Shown: positions 39,666 through 51,500 of the stretch, piece by piece
How the letters are laid out: every line of letters starts with the position of its first letter
Position numbering within the stretch: the stretch's first letter is position 1
Origin: Epiperipatus broadwayi
Lineage: Eukaryota > Onychophora > Udeonychophora > Euonychophora > Peripatidae
Direction of reading: 5' to 3'
Length of the DNA stretch: 64,000 nt
NCBI GenBank assembly: GCA_028023455.1
Contig: JAQFVV010000012.1
Span: 16,014,364 to 16,078,363 of the forward strand
Program-made: the position numbers and the translations under genes
The notes under the pieces: model-generated
Told to the model about the DNA's origin: nothing
What the model saw: only the letters and a program-made list of their open reading frames with translations
Database searches by the model: none

Positions 39666-40610
39666 CAAAAAATAAAGTGAATGAGGTAGAGAAAAAATTG
39701 AAAAGTGGAAAGGCAAGAAGTTTAGATGGATGGGCAATAGAGATGGTAATGAATTTAGAATATAGGGCAAAAGTAAAATTATTATCCTGTTTTAATAAGG
39801 TGGCACAGAATAGAGTTTTTCCGAGTAGTTGGAGTAATACAAGAGTAAGATTATTATTTATAGGAAAAGATCATAGAAAGTTAAATAATTATAGTCCGAT
39901 AGTGGTAACATCAGTTTTATATAAAGTTTTCTCAGTAATCATCTGAAATCCAGTAACGGCCACAAGATGTCATTGTTTATGTGTCAAAACACATAAAAAT
40001 GCCATTTCTGCGGCCGGCGGCCTTATGGCTAATACAACATTTATATTGTATTAACCCATTGAAGGCCACTTTACATGACATTGCACAAAAATATTACGGC
40101 CTGTTTTGTGCTTCAAAACTATTTACGTGTATTTGTTCTATTCATAGCTGATTACCGTATCGCTTGTGGGTGTTTTAATTGCACACCGGTACAACTTTTC
40201 AAATCTCCATATTAGAGTAATATCATTTATATTTAAATAATGTTAATTACTAATAATTGCCATATGGTCCCCACCCTTCCCTAAAAAAACGTTAATATAA
40301 TAAAAAAAATTGGCAAAGAGTATGTTCGAACATGCTTCGACAAAGCTCATGCGCTAAGTCATGTTCTTGCGTGGAAAATATACTAGACCAATAAAATGTC
40401 TGAGAAGAATGTGCAATTTTTAAACTTTTCAGAATTGCCGAGTACAGAAAGTGAGGGAGACTGTGTCCTTTTTTCAAGCACATAATGTCCTCCCAAATAC
40501 CAGACTGTTTATTACAACAATAAAATAATAAATAAGCCAAAAAGTCCAAAGTTTGGGTCCTTTTTTTTTATTTCATTAAAAATTGATAAGTATTTGGATT
40601 ATCTTTTTTC

Positions 40611-41522
40611 AGCGGGGTTAAAATAAATGACTATTTTTGTTTACTTTTTGTTAAAAATAACAAAGTATGAACCCCCCCCCCCCAAAAAAAAGCAGTTTAT
40701 TGTAGAAACTAAAAAAAAAAAAGGTAATTCAAACGAAATATAAATAAAAGTAAAAAGTGAGAAAAAGTTGTTGAAAAAAATAATTGACCTTTTGTTACAA
40801 TTATTTTTCCGAGTGTGGGGGTTTCTAAACAATTTTTACCCCCAAAAGTTACTTTTGATTTAATAAGAAAAACAATTTGGTCAAACAAAAAAAAAGAAAA
40901 AGGTAGAAAAAAATTCGAAACCAATTCCCAAATAATTGCATTATATTTTTTCAGCAGGGTTAAAACAAGTGAGGTTAAAATAAATTACTATTTTTGTTTA
41001 CTTTTTGTTAATAATAACAGTATGAAAGCCCCCAAAAAGCTGTGAGGTTAAAATAAATTACTATTTTTGTTTACTTTTTGTTAATAATAACAGTATGAAA
41101 GCCCCCAAAAAGCTGTTCATTGTAGAAGTCAAAAAAAAAAGGCTAATTCAAACGAAATATAAATAAAAGTAAAAAGTGAAAAAAAGTTGTTTTTAAAAAA
41201 AAAGGTATTGACATTTTGTTACAATTATTGATCTGAGGGTGGGGGTTTAAAAACAATTGTTTAACCCCCAACAACACAAAAGTTGTCAAGCATTGGTGGT
41301 CAAGAGATCAGCGCGACTGCCTCGCAAGCAGTTGCCCGGGTTGCGGGTTCGCTTCCCAGCCGATGCTATGACACATGAAGAAAAAATCAACACAAAAGTT
41401 ACTTTTGATTTAATAATCAAAAGAAAAACAATTTAGTCAACCAACCAAAAAAAAAAAAAAGGTAGAACAAAGTCGAAACAAGTCCCAAATAAATGTATTA
41501 TATTTTTTCGGCAGGGTTAAAA
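40611..41522. repeat. direct repeats inside family X copy 3
   Basis: Two long units, each running from CAGC(G/A)GGGTTAAAA through ATTCAAACGAAATATAAATA and GTTACTTTTGATTTAATAA, start near 40611 and 40952. The second unit carries a 73-bp tandem duplication (40971-41116, marker GAGGTTAAAATAAATTACTA) and the SINE at 41285-41387. A third unit begins at 41511. Confidence 0.8.
41285..41387 (+). mobile_element. 103-bp tRNA-derived SINE
   Basis: A perfect 13-bp target duplication, CAACACAAAAGTT, flanks it (41272-41284 and 41388-41400). The tRNA-like fold is almost complete. It has acceptor GCATTGG/CCGATGC, A box GGTGGTCAAGAGATCAGCGC, anticodon stem ACTGC/GCAGT with a 7-nt loop CTCGCAA (anticodon position CGC), and B box GGGTTCGCTTCCC. 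It then has CTATGACACATGAAG and an A-run. The T-stem has mismatches and the body beyond the tRNA part is only about 20 bp. Same family as the minus-strand copy at 13213-13310. Confidence 0.9.
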
Positions 41523-43807
41523 CAAGTTTTTTCTCGTGAAATAGTCCAAAGTTTTAAAATCAGAAAAATAAACATAAAATTAAATTACCAAAATTTGTTG
41601 AATAAAGAAAAATGTCAGGTTAAAAAAAAAAACAACGAAAATGAATATAAAAATTTGTTTAATAAAAAAGAAATGATGTTATAAATGAAATAAAAATTTG
41701 TTTAATCCAAAAAAAAAAAATCATGTTATATAAAAAAATGTTGCAGCCCGGTAACGTTACATTTGATTGATTTTGTATAGCATCAATGCCACAAGCGGCT
41801 GTGCCTGGATTTCAGATGAGTACTGTGTTCTCATATATGATGGCTTATTAAGAGTTGTAAAATGGATGGAAGGGAATAATGTAGTGGGGGAAATGCAAGG
41901 AGGTTTTAGATTAGATAGGCATATGAATTTTATAGATATAGAAGGCATATGATAGAGTAAATAAAAATAGATTATGGATAAGTGTAACAAATTTGGGAAT
42001 GGATGAAGCTTTGGTGGATATTATTAAGAAATTATATAAAAATAATTACTACATATATCAATTAGGGAATATAGAATCAGTTAAAGTTAAAAATGGGATG
42101 GGACTAAGGCAAGGATGCCCTAGATCACGTATTTTGTTTCTGTTGTATTTCAGTGAAATGGAAAGAGCAATAGAAAGATTAGGAAGAGTGATAGAGATAC
42201 CATTAATAGGTGGTAAGGGGATATATTTTGTCAGGTCTTTTTTTAGCGGATGATATATAATTGTGTGCAGAAAGAAGAGAAGATATGAAAGTTATGCTGA
42301 GGATGTGCAAGGGTGGGTAAAGACATGGGGATTAAATTTAGTGAAGAAAAATCAAATTTTATTGGGAGATATAAAGTTAAGGGTGGTGAATAGATATAGT
42401 TATTTGGGAATTATTTTAAGTAATCAGAAAAATCATTTGGATGAATGGGAGAAAAAATTGATAAATGAAGCAAAAAAAATAAAGGAATTGATAAAGAAAT
42501 TAAGTGTTTTCATATAATAAATAGGATGTATCTAGAATTATATGGGAATTACAGTAGCAGGGTTAACATATGGTAATGATGTGTTGTGTTAGTAAAGGGG
42601 TATTAGATTACTTAGAAAAAGTACAAAGGGAAGTAGGAAGACATGCATTGGATGCAGATATATGGACAGCAAGGGAGGCAATTCAAAGAGAAATGGGATG
42701 GTCAAATTTTTATATGAGAGATGCAAAAAGTAAAATGAAAATGTTTGGTAGATTGCAATTTATAAATAATAAAAGAATAGCCAAAATAATATTTAATTGG
42801 GTTATGAGTAAAGGGCAGGCAACAAGATGGGTGAGAAAGGTAATGCGGTATGCAAAAGATTTGCATAAAAAAATTATATCAGTATATTTGTACAAAAGAT
42901 GGGATGATTATGTTAGGAGGACTGTTGAGTGTTATAGTGGTAAGGAATGGGATAAAAAAATAGATTTATTAATAAAGAATAGATTTAGAGAGATGGAGAA
43001 CTAATATGGAGAGTAAAAAGAGTTTAAATATATATAGAAGTAAACAGAATATTAGGTGCGAGTTAATATATGATAATAGTAAGAGAAGTAGTTTATTGTT
43101 TAAGGCTCAAATGGGATCGTTAGCAACAAGAGAATATACATTGTAAATGGAAAAATACGGGTGCTTTAGTCTGTAAATTGTGTAAGAAAGAAATAGAAAA
43201 TATTAGGCATCTGATAATTGAATGTAAATGCTTGAAAACAGAAAGGGTACAAATAATGAAGTTATGGAAGAATAAATATGAAAAATGTGATTATACTGAA
43301 AGTGGATTATTGGTTTTTATGCTGGGTTTGGGAAAAGATAAGGAGGATTTAGATATAAAGGCCATATAGCTGACAAAGATTATGTTGTGGAAATGGGATG
43401 GAGCAGAATATGGGGAAACTTAGAGTAGGAAATGGAAAATAAAGTGGCCAACAGGTTTCTCTGAGTATAATTGCTGAGAGATTCCTGACTCCGTTTAAGG
43501 AGAAGCCACAGTACATCACATCACATCAAGTTGGTTAAAATAGATAATTATAAAGACAGAATGAAAATTGAATAGTAAACTGCTGGAAGATATTAATAAA
43601 AATGGAAGAGATGAGAGTAAAAAAATTTGGAAGTACATTAAAAAAGGAATATAGGGGAGAGAATTAGTATTACTAGATGATGAGGGAATAGAGTGTAGCT
43701 CTAGAGAAGAATTAGAGATAGTCTTAAACAAGTATGTAATGGGTATAGAAAAGATGTGAAGGACACAATGATAGCAAACATGAGAACATATAGTAATGGT
43801 AATATAC

Positions 43808-46800
43808 TGAAATGGTAAATCTGATTCAGATTTGCCGTTTCACAGTCTGATCCACCTAATTATTTATTTTACTAACGTTTGCTTTTTTTTATTATTCTAA
43901 AAAAATATTTTAACATTTTTTTTAAACTATCCTGAATAAATCCTAAAATTTATTTTGGATCATATATATATAATTGTACTAACACTGTTATTCCATTTTT
44001 ATTATTAAAAGAAAAAAATTCAAATAATTAACTTTGAATTTTTTTATATATTTTATATATATGTGTTTAAAATATCTAATTTTTTTTTCAGTATAAGAAT
44101 CCAAGATGGCCTTTTCTGCAAGATTTGTACCTCGATAAGAACTTTAAAATAAATGTTTAAATTAAAAACACTTAGAAATTACCAAAATCCATTTTACTGT
44201 GGAATCTCTATTAATTAATTAGTAGAGATTCTACATCGTTATCTCTAATTAAAAACTAACATAAAATTATATTGAAATCTATTGATCCTTATCGAGGTAC
44301 AAACTTTCTAAAATTAGAATAAAAGCATAATTGCTATTGTTTTAAAATTGCAAATCACCTGAAGCAGCAGAAATCGAATACGAGTAGGAAGTTATAAATA
44401 GTGGTCCTTTTTAGAGAGAGAAAAAAGACAGGGAGAGAAAGAAAGTGTTTTAGAAGTGTCCACGCCATGATAATCGAGTGATAAAAAGAGTAGATCACTG
44501 CCCTTTCCTTCCTGAGACCTGAAATCTTCCGTTATGCTGCTGTCAACCTGCCTTCAAAGAAGCCATCTGCCACCAACGTTCGCCTGCAGAACTCATCCCA
44601 GGGAACTCCAAGGAAAATGCCGAAGAGCTTGAATACTTCTATCAAGATGTTTGAAACTATTATCGTAAGAGTATAAATGTAATTTCGTAAAGCTTTTAAC
44701 TGATTCTTTAACCTTTTCTTTTAAATTATAATAATCTTTCATTAGTTCAAGCTCACCATAATTTTCAAATTTTAATATATTTAATTATGAATTTATTTAT
44801 TTGTTTTATAGTAATTTTAGCGTGAGATTTCATGCGTTGATTTTTTTTATTATTTTGACAAACTTCACTCGTGGGGGCTCAGAGTAATTTGCTAAAAGAG
44901 CAAATTATGTTTTACTAGACGGGAATATTAACAAAGAACGATTTAATTTTAAAATAAAGTAATTTTGATCTATTTTTATTCCGCAAGTGAAGTTATGTCG
45001 AGTATATATATATGTCAAAATAAACATTCCGTATTTCTTTAAACAGTTTTTATTATAGATTTCCCAGAATGGGATTCTATTATTTTATATTTCTGCAATT
45101 TAAAACAAAAAGTAATATGCTATAGATTTTGACCCAGTAACAGCGCCGCTGGATAGCGTCAGTTAATTATCATGCTTTTTTTTTTAAGTTAGGAAAGAGG
45201 GAAGGGGGGATTTATTCGAGAAATAAATTTCCTTATTTCTATATTGTTTTTTTTTGTATGTTAAATATTTATATAAAGTAGTTGGTTACGCAGGTTGGTC
45301 TCTATGCAGTATTAGATCATTTTAAGGCTATTTAATTATAATTCATTCGTATTTAATGATTATAATATCTCGGGTTAATAAAGAATGCTTGAAGCATCAT
45401 GGACAGATCTAAAACGGTCATTGATTTGGTGGTGCGGAGTTAGCTTCCGGTTTCGCATACGTCTGTTGAATTGGATAGTGTGGCTGAAATAGAGTGGGTT
45501 AGCCAGTGCGGTACCTGTAGAGGCAGGCATGTTGGCTCTCTGTAAATCCTATCTCCATATCGGTATATGGACACAAAATGTGGACATCGATTTTCCCTTT
45601 TTATTCTTCGTTGGAATAGGCATATGAGTGTCCGTAATCCAGCTCGTATTTTCCTAATTACGTTTCTTCTCTCCTGTGCTTTGTATATTTATTAACCCGA
45701 CATTATTTTGTTTTTCTTTTGCCTATCTAATACGTAAGCCATAGGGAAATGATTATACAGAAGGATCTTCAACCTAAATAATCAACTCTTTTGATTTGTT
45801 TTCGTAATTAGTTAAAATCGTTTGATTTTGGCTAATTCACATTATATTTTATTATAGGTTTGATTTTAGTTGTAAGTCCAACTAAAGTGGCTTGTTTGCT
45901 TGATAATTAACTGATCTATTTTTTTTGTTATAACAGCTTACAGTTTTAATCACTGTAAAGTTAGTTATAAGCTATTCCAGCAAGGTCCACTAATGTCATC
46001 AAACATTAGTTATTTGAAATCTAAATTATTATTTTTTTATAAAGAGAAATAAAATCAATTTTTTCTTTTATATGTTAGTGGAGTAAGACGTCAAATTAGT
46101 CTTATTATAATCGTCTATTTAATTAATGTCTTTTTCAATAGAAATGTTTTTTTTTTAAATCTTGTATAAAGAATTCATGAAAATAGTCATTCTTATATAT
46201 GTGCGTTAGGCAGATGTTTAAACCTGCCGCTATATTACAAGCTTGTACTAAATGTGCACGGGGAATTTTAAAATCCGTGATCATTTAATTATAAAATTAT
46301 TTTTGTCTTATTTAAAAGGAAAATAACTATAACCAAAAGTAAAAATATATAAACTAAACAATGTAAAAGATAACCGCTAATATAAATTCTTCATGAACTT
46401 GTATGATTTATAAAGTTAATTTAAAGATTGTATTTTTTTTTTTTTTTTTAAAGAGCTTGAGTTAGACTAATGTAAAATGCTTAATGATTTTTAAATATAT
46501 ATATAACTAAAACCAAACTTCCAGTGTTCCTCGAATCATTTTATTTACTTTTATTTTAAATAATTTTTGATTTTTAAATATATCTATTAATCAATCACCC
46601 AAGTTCTCATTTAAATATAATAAAAATTGAATCTCATGCTTTAAGACCCAGCTGCCGGCACGGTGAAAGTAAAGGAATTCGATCGTATCGTCGAGAAAGG
46701 CTATTGATTAGATCTTTGACCTGGGGATATAGGTAAATAGGGCAGAATTCACGATGTACCTGATTTATATATCTTGTATGTGGTCAGACTCGAGGTACTT

Positions 46801-46851
46801 TACCTGTATGCAGGGGTTTGTTGAATCGATGTGTGTTTTTCGACCGGTACA
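43808..46851 (+). mobile_element. LTR-like element B, 3044 bp, no coding capacity
   Basis: Inserted into LINE copy 2 with a 4-bp duplication ATAC (43804-43807 and 46852-46855). Termini are TGAAATGG and GGTACA (TG..CA). The left end is itself a hairpin spanning 43808-43842. A TATA box, TATAAATA, lies at 44393-44400, about 590 bp in, followed by a purine-rich stretch. A TGGGGGCTC string, resembling an LTR-retroelement primer-binding site, occurs at 44873-44881. No reading frame. It is either a giant solo LTR or an LTR plus internal remnant; the TGGGGGCTC string favours a shorter LTR plus leader. Confidence 0.55.
44393..44400 (+). promoter_or_regulatory. TATA box of LTR-like element B
   Basis: TATAAATA followed within 30 bp by a GAGAGAGAAAAAAGACAGGG-type purine tract. 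The position is consistent with a U3 promoter. Confidence 0.4.
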
Positions 46852-49025
46852 ATACGATTTATAGAAAATGAACTGAATGAGACAAATAAGGAATTGAAAG
46901 GTGGAAAGACAAGAGGTTTGGATGGATGGGCAGCAGAGATGGTTATGAATTTAGGGCAGCAGAGATGGTTGTGAATTTAGGGCAGAAGGTAAAATTAAAA
47001 CTATTATCATGTTTTAATAAGATGGCACAGAAGAGAGAATTTCCAGGTAATTGGAGTAATACAAGAGTAAGGCTATTATTTAAAGGGTAAGGATCATAGA
47101 AAGTTAAATAATTCTAGACTGATAGTAGTAACATCAGTGTTATATAAAATTTTCATATATATAGTGGCTGGAAGGGTCACAAAATGGATTGAAGAAAATA
47201 ATATAGTGGGAGAAATGCAAAGAGACTTTCGATTGAATAGGCATATAGGAGATAGTTTATTTGTAGTTACACAACTTATGAATATAAGTAGGAATACAGG
47301 TAGACAGTTATATGTGGTTTTTATAGATACAGAGAGGGCATATGATAGAATAAATAGAAATAGATTATGGGTAAGTTTAGAAAATTTGGGAATGGATGGA
47401 GCTTTAGTGGATATTATTAAGAAATTATATGAAAATAATTACTACATACCAATTAGAGAATATAGAATCAGTTAAAAGTTAAAAATGGGGTGGGACTAAG
47501 GCAAAGATGTCCTCTGTCACTTATTTTGTTTTTCTTGTATTTGAGAAAAATGGAGAGAGCAATAGAAAGACTAGGAAGAGGGGTAGAGATACCATTAATA
47601 GGTGGCAAGGGAGTATACACATTGTCGGGTCTTTTATTTGTGTATCATGTTTTTTTTGTGTGCAGAAAAGGAAGATATGAAAGTTATGCTGAGGACATGC
47701 GCAAAGATGGGTAAAGAGGTGGGAATTAAATTTAGTGAAGAAAAATCAAAAGTAATGATGATTAATACTGGGGAAAGAGAAGACAAAGAATTTTTATTAG
47801 GGGATATAAAGTTAAGTGTGGTGAATAGATATAACTATTTGGAAATCGTTTTAAGTAATCAGAAAAATTGCTTGAATGAATGGGAGAAAAAATTGATAAA
47901 TGAAGCAAAGAAAAGAAAGAGATTGATAAAGAAATTAACAGTGTTCTCCTATAATAAATATGATGTAGCTAGCATTGTATGGAAGGGAGTGAGCAGTAGC
48001 AGGGTTAATATATGGTAATGATACATTATATGTTAGTAAAGGGGTATTAGATTACTTAGAAAGAGTACAAAGAAAAGTAGGAAGACATACATTAGATGCA
48101 GAAGTGTGGATGGCAAAGGAGGCAATTCAAGGAGAAATGGGATGGTCAAGTTTTTATATGAGAGATGCAAAAAGCAAAATGAAAATGTTTGGTAGATTAC
48201 AGTTTATAAATAATAAAAGAATAGCCAAAATAATATTTAATTGGGTTATAAATAAAGGATAGGCAACAAGATGGGTGCAAAAGTAATGCGTTATGCAGAA
48301 GATTTAGATAAAGAATTTATGTCAACATACTTATACAAAGGGTGTGATGATTGTGTTAGGAGAATTGTTGAGTGTTTTAGTGTTAAGAAGGTATAGAAGA
48401 ATAGATGCATTAATAAAGAATAGGCAATTGGAGATGGAGAGGTAGTACGAAGAGTAAAAAGGGTTTAAATATTTGTAGAAGTAAACAATATGTGCAAGTT
48501 AATTTATGATAATAGCAAAGAAAGTAGTTTACTGTTCAAGGCTCAAACAGGATTTTTAGCAACAAGGGAATATACATGTAGTCTGCAAGCTGTGTAAGGA
48601 AGGTATAGAAAATATTAGGCATCTGTTAATTGAATGTAAATGCCTAAAAGCAGAAAGGATACAAATAATGAAGTTGTGGAAGAATAGATATGAACAAAGT
48701 GATTATACAGAAAGTGGCTTATTGGTTTTTATGTTGGGTTTGGGAAAAGATAAATGGGGTTTTAGATCTAAAGGCCATGGAGTTGACAAAGATTATGTTG
48801 TGGAAATGGGATGGAGCAGGGTAGAAAAGAATATGGAAAAATTTGGGGTAGGGAATGGAAAGGGGTTCAAAGTGGCTAACAGGTTTCTCTGGGAATAGTT
48901 GTTGAGAGATTCCTGGCTTCGTATAAGGAGAAGTCACAGTGTATCACTCCATCACAAGAACAAGATGGGTGAGGAAGGTAATGCGATATGCAGAAGATTT
49001 GGATAAAGAATTTATGTCAATATAC

Positions 49026-51500
49026 TATACCGGGACATGTGGTTACGACCAGATGAATATATGGTTTAAGCCCAATAATAGACTGGCCTGACCATGACGA
49101 GTCAAACAACTCATACTAAGGTTATGTGTGATGTTAAACCTATTATTCAATGTCTAACAATTGACTACACTAGATGATACTGTCTGGTCGGCTATGCGGA
49201 AAGAGAAAAGCACATCTAACTACGGTCGGACCCGGGGTCTTCCTGTAGGATGCTAGAGACAATGTGATGAAGTACTTTATCCATGATAGCACCCGTCTAC
49301 AATAAGCTAGTTTAAAACTCTCCTACCAATTCTGGGTGCCATTTAGATCAGTTCATCTATGTCTCATCGCTCTCTTTCGGGACCATTGCCTCAGAACTCG
49401 AACTCAGGAAGAATTCGCGTTCGACTCTTTTAACAAGGAATATTTCAATTGCTACAGCAAATAACTCTTGTGAAACCATTTTCCTAAATCAAAATCAATA
49501 ATAGCAGGCTATGTGTGTGTGTATACATATATGTGGTTTAGGTTTGTGTATAAAAGCAAAGGCTGGGTCAATAATTACAAGGAGGCCTAATCAATTTAAC
49601 TAATATTATAATATTTATTTACAACATAAATAATGTAAAACATTAATAAAAAGCTTGAAATAATATATAAACCAAAATGTTAACGACTTTTACAAAATAG
49701 AGATTTAAGAAAATTAAAATGTTTGTGTTTTAGATATCATTTATGAGGATCTATTATCATATTAGCAATTCAAAGAAATATTTAAAACTACTAAGCCCTT
49801 TGATCCCAACAACGCAGACTCACATCAGAGATATCTTTAAGCAAAAAAGAAATAAACACACTAACTGATTAATTATCTAGTATATATATATATCAATTAA
49901 CTCATTACTACATTCAAATCATGAAGATTTGATTTCTTTAAGACCCTACTGTCATTCATTGTCTTAGTATAATAAAATGAATAAATATAGAAACATCATA
50001 TATATAGATACGATAGGTTAAAAATTTACACAGAATTAATTATTTATACAGAATGAACGTTTAAGAACTATTATTAATTTAACGATTAACACAGAAGAAT
50101 TTTGTGTCATCAAGTGAATGTAATTATTTTTTTTTTAAAAAAAAAAAGGAAAAAAAATTTTTTGAGTCTAAGGTGTAGCAGAGATCAAAAGTCAAACGTA
50201 TAAGACGAAAATGCTTCAGATTAAATTGAACATCCCCTCCCTTGCTTTTATCACATTCTGTCAAGTTGGAATTTGCAAAGTGTTGGGCCAAACGCTTGCT
50301 GCTCCCACAAGTAAGAATGAAATAATATAATTAAAGAACATATTAACAATATATTAAAATAAAAATATTGATTACGCGTAACACAAAAAAAATAAAAATA
50401 AACATTTCAAAAATACTTCACGAACTAATATAAGGGCTTTATATGTCGACGATAATCCTTCTAACCTATACTTCATACATTTTCTTTTCCACAAATATAT
50501 GACACCACCGCTGTTACATGTGTCATCCAAGTAATTCTACCATAACATTTCATGCTATACGGAATCAAAGTATCCGGGCTTGAAATACGGGCATCTAGTT
50601 ATCATTTTCCATGGCTATAGGGACAATGCTGCCATCTCACGGCAATCGGTCGTTTAACCAGACTTCATTCTGCTATTCCCAAACATATAAATTTGAAAAT
50701 AAATAGTCTGCAATTAAATGGATTATTTTCTTGATCTTGCTAAAAAGAAAACATCTATTCAGATGTTGACAGTGCTGATTACAGATATATCTATATTTCA
50801 AATTCGCGTTCAAAAAGAATGCCTTTTCTAGATGAATTTCGAAACAGTTTTACTTAAGTTCTCCTAGGTATTTATACTTGTCAATTTATAATATAAATTA
50901 GTAAAGCTATTAATTTGATTACCTAGAATTTAGAGTTCAGCTTATTTTTTAAAACTTGAAGAATTTTGACTAATATTCCCATTCTGAAGGCGTTCAAAAA
51001 TTATTGTCTTTTTTTTAAAACCAGCCTTATCTCCATAGCAATCTATAATACTATATCACGCGCTATTATTTCATTCCTACCTGCATTGCTTTGTTTTGCA
51101 TTTGACCTTTGATCTATTCAACGTTTAGTTTGTCATTGTTTTAAGTTGTTTAGTGATGTTTACCACATTTAACACACAATGACTGTTATTACATACATAT
51201 ATAACTGTAATAAAACCTATTACTGTTAATTTTAAAATTTTGCTTTGATTAACTTCATACAAGTTTATATATGTGACTTGTCTACTCATAATTTAATTTT
51301 AAGTCGGGTAAGAAAGCATTCTTTTAAACAAAAGAAAAATTATATTTAAGTGACTGTTTGTATTTACTTCTCCACATGTTGCAGATAATCTGTCCTCAGA
51401 ACTAAACTGTTCTTTGTGATGGTCATTTTTCTTTAAAACATACTGTAATGTTTAGGGTGGGTAAAGGTTGATGAGGGTGAAATTTTAATCTACCCTCACA
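49026..51500 (+). mobile_element. LTR-like element C, 2475 bp, no coding capacity
   Basis: Interrupts LINE copy 3 with the 4-bp duplication ATAC (49022-49025 and 51501-51504; a 5-bp reading ATACT is also possible). It ends CTCACA; the left end reads TATACCGGG rather than TG. A TATA box, TATAAAAG, lies at 49549-49556, about 523 bp in. The first 450 bp are relatively G+C-rich (CGGACCCGGGGTCTTCC near 49225). No reading frame. By its size, TSD length, target ATAC and promoter position it resembles elements A and B, but it shares no obvious sequence with them. Confidence 0.5.
49549..49556 (+). promoter_or_regulatory. TATA box of LTR-like element C
   Basis: TATAAAAG within GTGTATAAAAGCAAAGGCTG; consensus core promoter at an LTR-like distance from the element start. 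Confidence 0.4.

Larger units (their letters stand above)
39934..41824. mobile_element. TIR element, family X copy 3 (1891 bp)
   Basis: Inserted into LINE copy 1 with an 8-bp duplication GTTTTCTC/GTGTTCTC (39926-39933; 41825-41832; 7 of 8 match). Termini are AGTAATCATCTGAAATCCAG on the left and AGTACTCATCTGAAATCCAG as reverse complement on the right. The inner left has CAAAACACATAAAAATGCCA and the inner right GCAGCCCGGTAACGTTACAT, both shared with copy 1 of the family. The interior consists of two ~345-370-bp direct repeats and a 73-bp tandem duplication. A SINE has inserted into the second repeat. No transposase. Confidence 0.88.
37675..43527 (+). pseudogene. non-LTR retrotransposon (LINE-1 of this window), copy 1, interrupted twice
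   Basis: Segments 37675-38392, 39674-39933 and 41833-43527 form one copy once two inserted elements are removed. Segment 1 encodes basic and acidic N-terminal sequence. Segment 2 gives GKARSLDGWAIEMV and NYSPIVVTSVLYKVFS of the reverse transcriptase N-side. Segment 3 gives GLRQGCPRSRILFLLYFSEM (motif B), FLADDI (motif C) and GDIKLRVVNRYSYLGI. A thumb region follows (42570-43004), then a C-terminal finger CKLCKKEIENIRHLIIEC (C-x2-C-x8-H-x4-C). A deletion has removed sequence before motif A near 41930. Stops and frameshifts are many. The 3' end has a CACATCACATC-type tail. The clade is unassigned; no endonuclease was recognised in the preserved part. Confidence 0.85.
43528..48955 (+). pseudogene. 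LINE-1 copy 2, interrupted by LTR-like element B
   Basis: Begins directly after the CACATC tail of copy 1, at sequence homologous to copy 1 position 38091 (AAGTTGG(T/C)TAAAATAGATA), so it is 5'-truncated. The first segment is 43528-43807; the second, 46856-48955, resumes at GKTRGLDGWAAEMV. This copy retains motif A: YVVFIDTERAYDRINRN at about 47308-47360. Motif B reads GLRQRCPLS. Motif C is destroyed, the region reading LFVYHVFFV where copy 1 has FLADDI. It ends with the C-terminal segment (LLVFMLGLGKDK near 48720) and a tail GTATCACTCCATCAC at 48941-48955. Non-functional. Confidence 0.85.

Noticed and set aside
41285-41387. Functional tRNA-Ala(CGC) gene
   Set aside because: The cloverleaf is nearly complete, but the T-stem has mismatches and the tRNA-Ala acceptor identity pair is absent. 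The 13-bp target duplication and A-rich tail show it is a retroposed SINE.
38393-41824. MULE (Mutator-like) assignment for the two elements in LINE copy 1
   Set aside because: The duplications first looked like 9 bp, but aligning the termini symmetrically gives 8 bp in both, and the related element at 10848 has a perfect 8-bp duplication.
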